A stretch of 8,531 nucleotides of DNA from Bacteriovoracaceae bacterium (GTDB lineage Bacteria; Bdellovibrionota; UBA1018). A program made the translations under genes and the position numbers. The DNA lies in contig JAHFAC010000063.1 of NCBI GenBank assembly GCA_023250755.1, forward strand, positions 1-8,531, read 5' to 3'. The notes under the pieces were generated by a model. The model did not search any database. It was given only the letters and a program-made list of their open reading frames with translations, and was not told the origin of the DNA. This document shows, piece after piece, positions 5,018-8,531 of this stretch (position 1 is the first letter of the stretch; each line of letters begins with the position of its first letter).

Positions 5018-5797
5018 CTAAGCAGCCTTCTTTTCTTCAGTTTGAGACATTGCAAGTGATTGCCTGTATTCCTTTGCTTCAGCAAGTAGGGTTAGTCTAA
5101 ACTCCTGGCTGTGGTACCGTTTACAAGCTTCGGAAATCTCTTCAAGTCGCACCCTAAAGAACTCCTTGCGTTCATTGACGCGGTTAACCCTGCGTTCATT
5201 AAACATCTCATGAAGCTTGCGTTCCAGGCCGGGGGCATCATCAGATTGAACAAGCGCGTGGACATCGAAATCAAATGGTACAGAGGCATCTCCCAATTCC
5301 CAGATCCGGTCCATAGGATCGAGCCGCCTGGTCATTCCAATCTTGTAGATATGCTCGCCGAATGATCCAATATTCGAAATTATGTAGACATGACCACGGC
5401 GCGTCTGTTCGGCCAGCGACTTTGCGCGTTCCTTTTTTTCATGTGCCTCTCGTAATTGGGCTTCAAGTTCTGCAATCTTGGCCGTGTAAACCTCTCGTTC
5501 TCCTTCTGATTTCTTTTCAAGCTCCCTGCGCGCCTTCTCAAGGGCATCCTCGTACCTTTTTTCCTCACTCTCAGCTTCTGCCTCAGTACGTTCAGCCTCG
5601 CGACGAGCCTTCTCCTCTTCTCTCATCTGTTCACGGAGCTGACGCTGTTCCTCCTTTTCTTTTTGAAGCTGTTCCTCGTATTCATATGCGAGATAGCAAT
5701 CTCCATAGTCCTTCGAACGGATAAAATCCTGCAATTGCTTTAATCCATTAGCAAAGTGAATCAAATCAAACTCATTGGGCACAAGTGATTCTGCCAA
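5018..5797 (-). CDS. T5orf172 (GIY-YIG-like) domain protein with coiled coil, probably N-terminally truncated
   Basis: A 259-residue reading from TTG 5797. Residues ~38-133 form a long charged coiled coil beginning LAYEYEEQ and EEQRQLREQMREEEKARRE. Residues ~135-222 are the T5orf172 domain: GHVYIISNIGSFGE, YKIGMTRR at 151-158, ELGDASVPFDFDVHAL, LERKLHEMF at 191-199 and KEFFRV. This order is that of DUF4041-containing proteins, where the coiled coil and T5orf172 domain follow a DUF4041 domain of a few hundred residues. That part is absent here. The frame is open only back to 5836, there is no ATG and no clear ribosome site. GIY-YIG-type residues (Tyr, Gly-Met-Thr-Arg, Glu) are kept, so the domain could still fold. 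Homologues are frequent in prophages and mobile regions; nuclease activity has not, as far as I know, been shown for this group. Confidence 0.75.
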   Translation of the reverse strand: MAESLVPNEFDLIHFANGLKQLQDFIRSKDYGDCYLAYEYEEQLQKEKEEQRQLREQMREEEKARREAERTEAEAESEEKRYEDALEKARRELEKKSEGEREVYTAKIAELEAQLREAHEKKERAKSLAEQTRRGHVYIISNIGSFGEHIYKIGMTRRLDPMDRIWELGDASVPFDFDVHALVQSDDAPGLERKLHEMFNERRVNRVNERKEFFRVRLEEISEACKRYHSQEFRLTLLAEAKEYRQSLAMSQTEEKKAA

Positions 5798-5892
5798 ATA
5801 ACCGTTTTTAATATTTGACTTATGTAATGCGCCACGTTATTGCGCCGACTTGGTGTATTTAGAATTATCTTTGGTAACGGAAGGGTTTGTTT

Positions 5893-6315
5893 ATGAAAAA
5901 TAGTTTTCTTGTTTTAGTCGGAGTTTTGGTCAGTTTTCAGGTGTATGCAGATAAAATTACCTGTCCCCTAGAAAAAAATAGCAAGTACTGGAAAGATGGC
6001 TCAGTAGTTAGTTTCAAAACAGATGCTAAGGATCAGGCAAAACTCTCTGTGACTCAAGGTGAACTCTATAATGAACTTGCTTCCATAGACGGTGGTCTGT
6101 TCCTAGTTTCTCAAGGTATGGTAGAAAAAAATCTATCAAATTATGCCTGGAAGGTTGCCACTTATTTCGCTAGCAATAATGACGATACTGGATTTCTGAT
6201 TACGCTCACTACACAAGCAGATCTTAAAACAGCACGAGCCAATATTCAGGTGCTCGTAGACGGACTTGAAGGTGGAACCCGGAGTCACTCTCTTGAGTGT
6301 ACAATCAAACATTAG
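5893..6315 (+). CDS. Small secreted (periplasmic) protein of unknown function
   Basis: ATG 5893 follows GGAAGGG with seven bases between; a TTG three codons earlier is less likely. The first 19 residues (MKNSFLVLVGVLVSFQVYA) are a Sec signal peptide with probable cleavage before Asp20. The mature part is about 121 residues, polar and probably mostly beta, with exactly two cysteines (24 and 136) close to its two ends, well placed for a disulfide that closes the domain. No family is recognised. It is divergent from the T5orf172 gene and followed by the convergent lyase fragment. Confidence 0.82.
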   Translation: MKNSFLVLVGVLVSFQVYADKITCPLEKNSKYWKDGSVVSFKTDAKDQAKLSVTQGELYNELASIDGGLFLVSQGMVEKNLSNYAWKVATYFASNNDDTGFLITLTTQADLKTARANIQVLVDGLEGGTRSHSLECTIKH

Positions 6316-6372
6316 CTCCAAACTAATTCCCTTCTTTTTCGCCACCCTTTTTTACTCGCTCCGTTGGGCAGA

Positions 6373-6663
6373 CTAGTCCGACGTAATGAGGACATTATCA
6401 AAGTAAACAAACTCATCCTTCTTTGGTGCCCAAGTGTAGTCGGGACCTCCAAAGTAGGTGTCGAAGTACAAGGAATCAATTTTCAAGCCATCGATGATAC
6501 AGTTCCTGATCTTTTGATAGTTTAGGACAAGTGCCCCATCTAACCACGACTTTATTCTACCGTTAGCAATTGTTGGATCGTTTAATGTGACTTCAAGGCT
6601 AATTATGATGCCATTTTCCAGGAATGAATCTAACTTCTTCATCATCCAAACCCGTGTTATCTT
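6373..6663 (-). pseudogene. C-terminal fragment of a polysaccharide lyase (PL14-like) protein
   Basis: The reading is open from a stop at 6664-6666 to a stop at 6373. From the ATG at 6645 it encodes LNDPTIANGRIKSWLDGALV, then LKIDSLYFDTYFGGPDYTWA and KKDEFVYFDNVLI. This matches the end of the concanavalin-type fold of PL14/alginate-lyase-like enzymes, where the pattern N.GR...WLDG, SL.ID.L.F.T.FGG...WAP..DE...FDN is typical (from memory of the family). Only the last ~85 residues remain of a domain normally over 200 long; the catalytic N-terminal strands are missing. There is no ribosome site before the ATG. It lies head to head with the VOC gene, whose start is 38 bases away, which leaves no room for the missing part. 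It is a remnant, not an enzyme. Confidence 0.75.
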
Positions 6664-6683
6664 CTACAGTGGGAGTCCACAAA

Positions 6684-7163
6684 ATGTTGAAAGCTTACGT
6701 CTGCGTCTGGTCCGACAAAAGCGCCGCCGAGATGGTCAAGTTCTATAAATTCGTCTTCAAGGACACCAAAGTTGAAAAATATGCTTACTGGGGCAAAAAT
6801 CCCATGGGCGTCAAAGAAGGTTCCATTCTCACTGCGCACATCACCATCCTGGGGCAGAAAATCATGCTTTTGAACGGGTTTATGAAAATGCCGTTTAATG
6901 AATCCATCTCATTCGTCGTGCCCTGCAAAACTCAGCGTGAGATCGACATCTACTGGAAAAAACTGACTGCCGGTGGCGGCAAGCCTGTAGAATGCGGCTG
7001 GGTGATCGACAAATTCGGTGTTCGCTGGCAGATCGCACCCGCCGACTTCGACAAGTGGAACACGACTAAAAACAAAAAGAAGAAAGAAGCCATGATGGCC
7101 GAGATGTGGAAGATGAAGAAGCTCGACATCAAGATACTGAAAGAGGCTTTCAATAATGCTTAA
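6684..7163 (+). CDS. PhnB-like VOC family protein
   Basis: A 159-aa protein of the PhnB-like group of the vicinal oxygen chelate superfamily, often annotated as 3-demethylubiquinone-9 3-methyltransferase-like from the old Pfam name; that activity is not supported. Visible pattern: VWSDKSAAEMVKFYKFVFKD at 8-27, FNESISFVVPCKTQREIDIY at 71-90, YWKKLTAGG at 90-98, CGWVIDKFGVRWQI at 104-117, and a C-terminal MWKMKKLDI helix. Both babb units of the fold appear present and the length is normal for the group. ATG 6684 is preceded by GGGAG at eight bases; an in-frame ATG at 6624 lacks support. The usual metal ligands cannot be assigned with certainty and the substrate is unknown. Confidence 0.88.
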   Translation: MLKAYVCVWSDKSAAEMVKFYKFVFKDTKVEKYAYWGKNPMGVKEGSILTAHITILGQKIMLLNGFMKMPFNESISFVVPCKTQREIDIYWKKLTAGGGKPVECGWVIDKFGVRWQIAPADFDKWNTTKNKKKKEAMMAEMWKMKKLDIKILKEAFNNA

Positions 7164-7205
7164 GGCAATCGGGGCGACGTCTCGTTAGTGGTGGAAATTT
7201 GAAAG

Positions 7206-7234
7206 AGGGTTTTCAAAGATGAGATTAAAACCCT
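7206..7234. repeat. 8-bp inverted repeat between the VOC and SnoaL-like genes
   Basis: AGGGTTTT (7206-7213) and AAAACCCT (7227-7234) flank a 13-base loop, 42 bases after the VOC stop. No T-run follows, so it is at most a weak terminator or regulator site. Confidence 0.3.
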
Positions 7235-7292
7235 GACTCAAAATGACACCGTCTTTAACCCGATGTACACTTGGATAAAGAGAGGAGCTTGA

Positions 7293-7655
7293 ATGACAAA
7301 AAAAGAACTAGCAATTTCATTTCTAAAAATGGCTGGCAGTGGTGATGTCAAAACCGCTTATGAAAAATTCATTGCTCCCAACTTTATTCATCATAATCAG
7401 CATTTCAAGGGCGACCGCCAGTCTCTATTGGTGGCCATGGAAGAAGCTCATAAGATGAGTCCCAATAAGTCCATTGAATTAAAAAAGACATATGAAGATG
7501 GCAACACTGTAATCACCCACTCATTGGTTTCAAAAGAAAATCAGGACATTGCCGTGATTCACATTTTTAGATTTGAAAACAATAAAGTGGTGGAGCTTTG
7601 GGATCTTGGACAATTAATTAATAAAGATTCACCCAATGAAAATGGCCTGTTTTGA
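7293..7655 (+). CDS. SnoaL-like / NTF2-fold protein
   Basis: A 120-aa protein starting at ATG 7293 with GAGGAG just upstream. It has the layout of SnoaL-like proteins: an N-terminal helix (AISFLKMAGSGDVKTAYEKF), then FIHHNQHF at 31-38, an alternating strand region, and the final HIFRFENNKVVELWDLGQ at 90-107. NTF2-fold proteins of this kind form a cone-shaped pocket and act as cyclases, isomerases or plain binding proteins, so the activity cannot be given. Its length is normal. It follows the VOC gene on the same strand after 129 bases. Confidence 0.85.
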   Translation: MTKKELAISFLKMAGSGDVKTAYEKFIAPNFIHHNQHFKGDRQSLLVAMEEAHKMSPNKSIELKKTYEDGNTVITHSLVSKENQDIAVIHIFRFENNKVVELWDLGQLINKDSPNENGLF

Positions 7656-7713
7656 TGAAAACACTTCTTTTCCGCCACCCCTGGTATCCAGATCTTCTCC
7701 TCCGATCTTTTGC

Positions 7714-7752
7714 TTGGATTCCTATCGGAAGGTTGTATTATTATGTTATTAT
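7714..7752 (+). promoter_or_regulatory. Promoter with duplicated -10 region upstream of the second NTF2-like gene
   Basis: TTGGAT (7714-7719), a 16-base spacer and TATTAT (7736-7741) form a plausible sigma-70 promoter. The -10 lies in an exact 11-bp tandem duplication (ATTATTATGTT at 7737-7747 and 7748-7758), giving a second TATTAT-like site 11 bases downstream. A 6-bp inverted repeat (TCCGAT 7701-7706, ATCGGA 7724-7729) brackets the -35 and could be an operator. Confidence 0.45.
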
Positions 7753-7782
7753 TATGTTAAGAACTTTTTAACTAAAATTTAG

Positions 7783-8199
7783 ATGACTGCGATGAAGAAC
7801 GAAGAAAACGAAAAAGTTCCCGAAATTTTTTGGCGCCATATCGCAGAGAGGCACTGGGAAGATGTGAAGTCTCTCTTGTCCGATGATTTCGAAGCGCTCT
7901 GGCCGCAATCTCGAGAAAAAATGAACCGAGACGGATTTGTCGCAGTCAATCAAAACTATCCAGGTACGCATAAAATTCAAGTCTTGAAGGTGATTTACGA
8001 ATATGATCATTGGAACCACCATTCCAACATCGTCACCCAAGTTCATGTAAAATCGCAGATGCCAGACGGAAAATTTCTAGAGTTCTACGCGACATCGTTT
8101 TTCGAAGTGGTGAACGAGAAAATCATCAGCCTCGTCGAGTACTGGGCCGAAACTTATCCAGCTCCTGAATGGCGAAAACAATGGGTCGAGCGCTATTGA
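7783..8199 (+). CDS. NTF2-like (nuclear transport factor 2 family) protein
   Basis: A 138-aa protein. It shows the pattern of a SnoaL-like group: FWRHIAERHWEDVKSLLSDD at 16-35, ALWPQS at 38-43, FVAVNQNYPG at 52-61, ATSFFEV at 103-109, VEYWAETYPAPEWRKQWVER at 118-137. The conserved tail with PAPEWR is, as I recall it, characteristic of this subfamily. The fold forms a small ligand pocket; substrate and activity are unknown. ATG 7783 or ATG 7792 could be the start; neither has a good ribosome site, since the leader is A/T rich (AACTAAAATTTAG). It has its own promoter-like region and is a different subfamily from the SnoaL-like gene upstream. Confidence 0.86.
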   Translation: MTAMKNEENEKVPEIFWRHIAERHWEDVKSLLSDDFEALWPQSREKMNRDGFVAVNQNYPGTHKIQVLKVIYEYDHWNHHSNIVTQVHVKSQMPDGKFLEFYATSFFEVVNEKIISLVEYWAETYPAPEWRKQWVERY

Positions 8200-8287
8200 T
8201 TCCGTTTCTCCACATAATACCGTCCTGCACATAACGGCAATAAAGCCCAGACACCCGATTTAGACAAGTTTTAGGGGTTTCGGTCAT
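8126..8287 (-). other. Doubtful small ORF antisense to the NTF2-like gene end, with a strong ribosome site
   Basis: ATG 8287 is preceded by AAGGAGAGGA (8303-8294) at an ideal distance and an A/T-rich leader. The 53-codon product begins MTETPKTCLNRVSGL and resembles nothing I know; its last ~25 codons lie antisense to the NTF2-like gene. It may be the 5' stub of a lost gene rather than a working one. Confidence 0.25.
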
Positions 8288-8511
8288 TAAATATCCTCTC
8301 CTTCTCATTTGTTTTGGTTTTTAAAAATAAAAAAGCCCTGGGAACTGGCAAAGGAGACACACCAGGGCTTTTCTTTGCTACCTTGAATTTTTGGACGTTC
8401 CAAGCAGGGCGGGCTCTTCACGGTTGATGGTGGGTGAATACTAAAAAGGCATAGTCAGGAATTCGTCGTAGAATTGGATTGTCAAAGTCTAACTTTACGA
8501 AAGGATATTCC
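8200..8511. other. Intergenic stretch between the NTF2-like gene and the right-edge gene
   Basis: 312 bases without a convincing gene. It holds the minus-strand start context at 8285-8303, the hairpin terminator at 8331-8372, and the left arm of the inverted repeat at 8448-8462 that belongs to the leader of the next gene. I see nothing else in it. Confidence 0.6.
8331..8372. terminator. Bidirectional intrinsic terminator-like hairpin
   Basis: AAAAGCCCTGG (8331-8341) and CCAGGGCTTTT (8362-8372) are perfect 11-bp inverse complements around a 20-base loop. On the plus strand the stem ends in TTTTCTTT, and on the minus strand in TTTTTTATTTTT, so it could end transcription both ways. On the plus strand it would close the NTF2-like transcript. 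Confidence 0.72.
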
Positions 8512-8522
8512 ATGACTATGCC
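8448..8522 (+). repeat. Inverted repeat whose right arm contains a start codon
   Basis: The left arm GGCATAGTCAGGAAT (8448-8462) pairs with the right arm ATTCCATGACTATGCC (8507-8522) over 15 bp with one bulged base. Inside it, TCGTA (8466-8470) can pair with TACGA (8496-8500). In an mRNA starting upstream of 8448 this would fold the start codon into a stem, with the AAAGGA ribosome site in an internal loop. Confidence 0.65.
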
Positions 8523-8531
8523 CGAATCCAG
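8512..8531 (+). CDS. Start of an unidentified gene cut by the window edge
   Basis: ATG 8512 is preceded by GAAAGGA with about six bases between. Only MTMPES is visible before the window ends, so nothing can be said about the product. The start lies in the right arm of the inverted repeat. Confidence 0.45.

Noticed and set aside
5111..5724. Plus-strand ORFs of 84 and 120 codons
   Set aside because: Antisense to the T5orf172 gene, whose coiled coil and domain motifs are clear.
1..8531. CRISPR array, tRNA, rRNA, integrase or IS element
   Set aside because: No spaced repeats of CRISPR type, no tRNA cloverleaf or rRNA sequence and no transposase or integrase motif were seen on either strand.

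Overview
The window reads as chromosomal DNA of a Gram-negative, probably proteobacterial, bacterium. A YheU-family gene, a secreted protein with a Sec signal peptide and strong AGGAGG-type ribosome binding sites point that way. The style of the small genes and of the LysR regulator would fit a Bdellovibrionota-like host, but that is only an impression. I see no rRNA, tRNA, CRISPR array, integrase or recognisable transposase.

Left part (1-1764, minus strand): a decayed groES-groEL operon. groES has lost about 50 internal codons in frame. groEL has lost its first ~10 codons and nearly all of its apical domain, with frameshifts, yet the surviving pieces have no stop codons, so the decay looks recent and driven by deletions. 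Upstream of groES lies a long hairpin and then a csbD-like stress gene with an unusual Ala/Pro-rich tail.

Middle (1765-4892): two copies of a ~123-bp AT-rich regulatory segment lie 1705 bp apart in direct orientation. The right copy is the divergent control region of an intact LysR-type regulator and includes its start. The left copy carries a broken version of the same start and now sits just upstream of a yheU-family gene. Between the copies are tiny genes: a 41-aa MGDKSPK-type protein, two candidate small membrane proteins and an 89-aa Pro/Glu/Lys-tailed protein. Two strong hairpins also lie there. A 67-aa gene with a good promoter and ribosome site converges on lysR.

Right part (5018-8531): a T5orf172/GIY-YIG-type protein that appears to have lost its N-terminal half; a small secreted protein; a stranded C-terminal fragment of a polysaccharide lyase (PL14-like); then three collinear small-domain enzymes or binding proteins, one PhnB-like VOC protein and two NTF2/SnoaL-like proteins. 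A bidirectional-looking terminator follows. The last 20 bases start a new gene whose start codon lies in one arm of an inverted repeat.

Overall the window is a patchwork of intact small genes and relics (groES, groEL, lysR start, lyase fragment, truncated T5orf172 protein), as expected of a plastic accessory region. No coherent new multi-gene system is demonstrated. The most distinctive signals are the duplicated lysR control region, the groESL decay pattern and the start-codon inverted repeat at the right edge.
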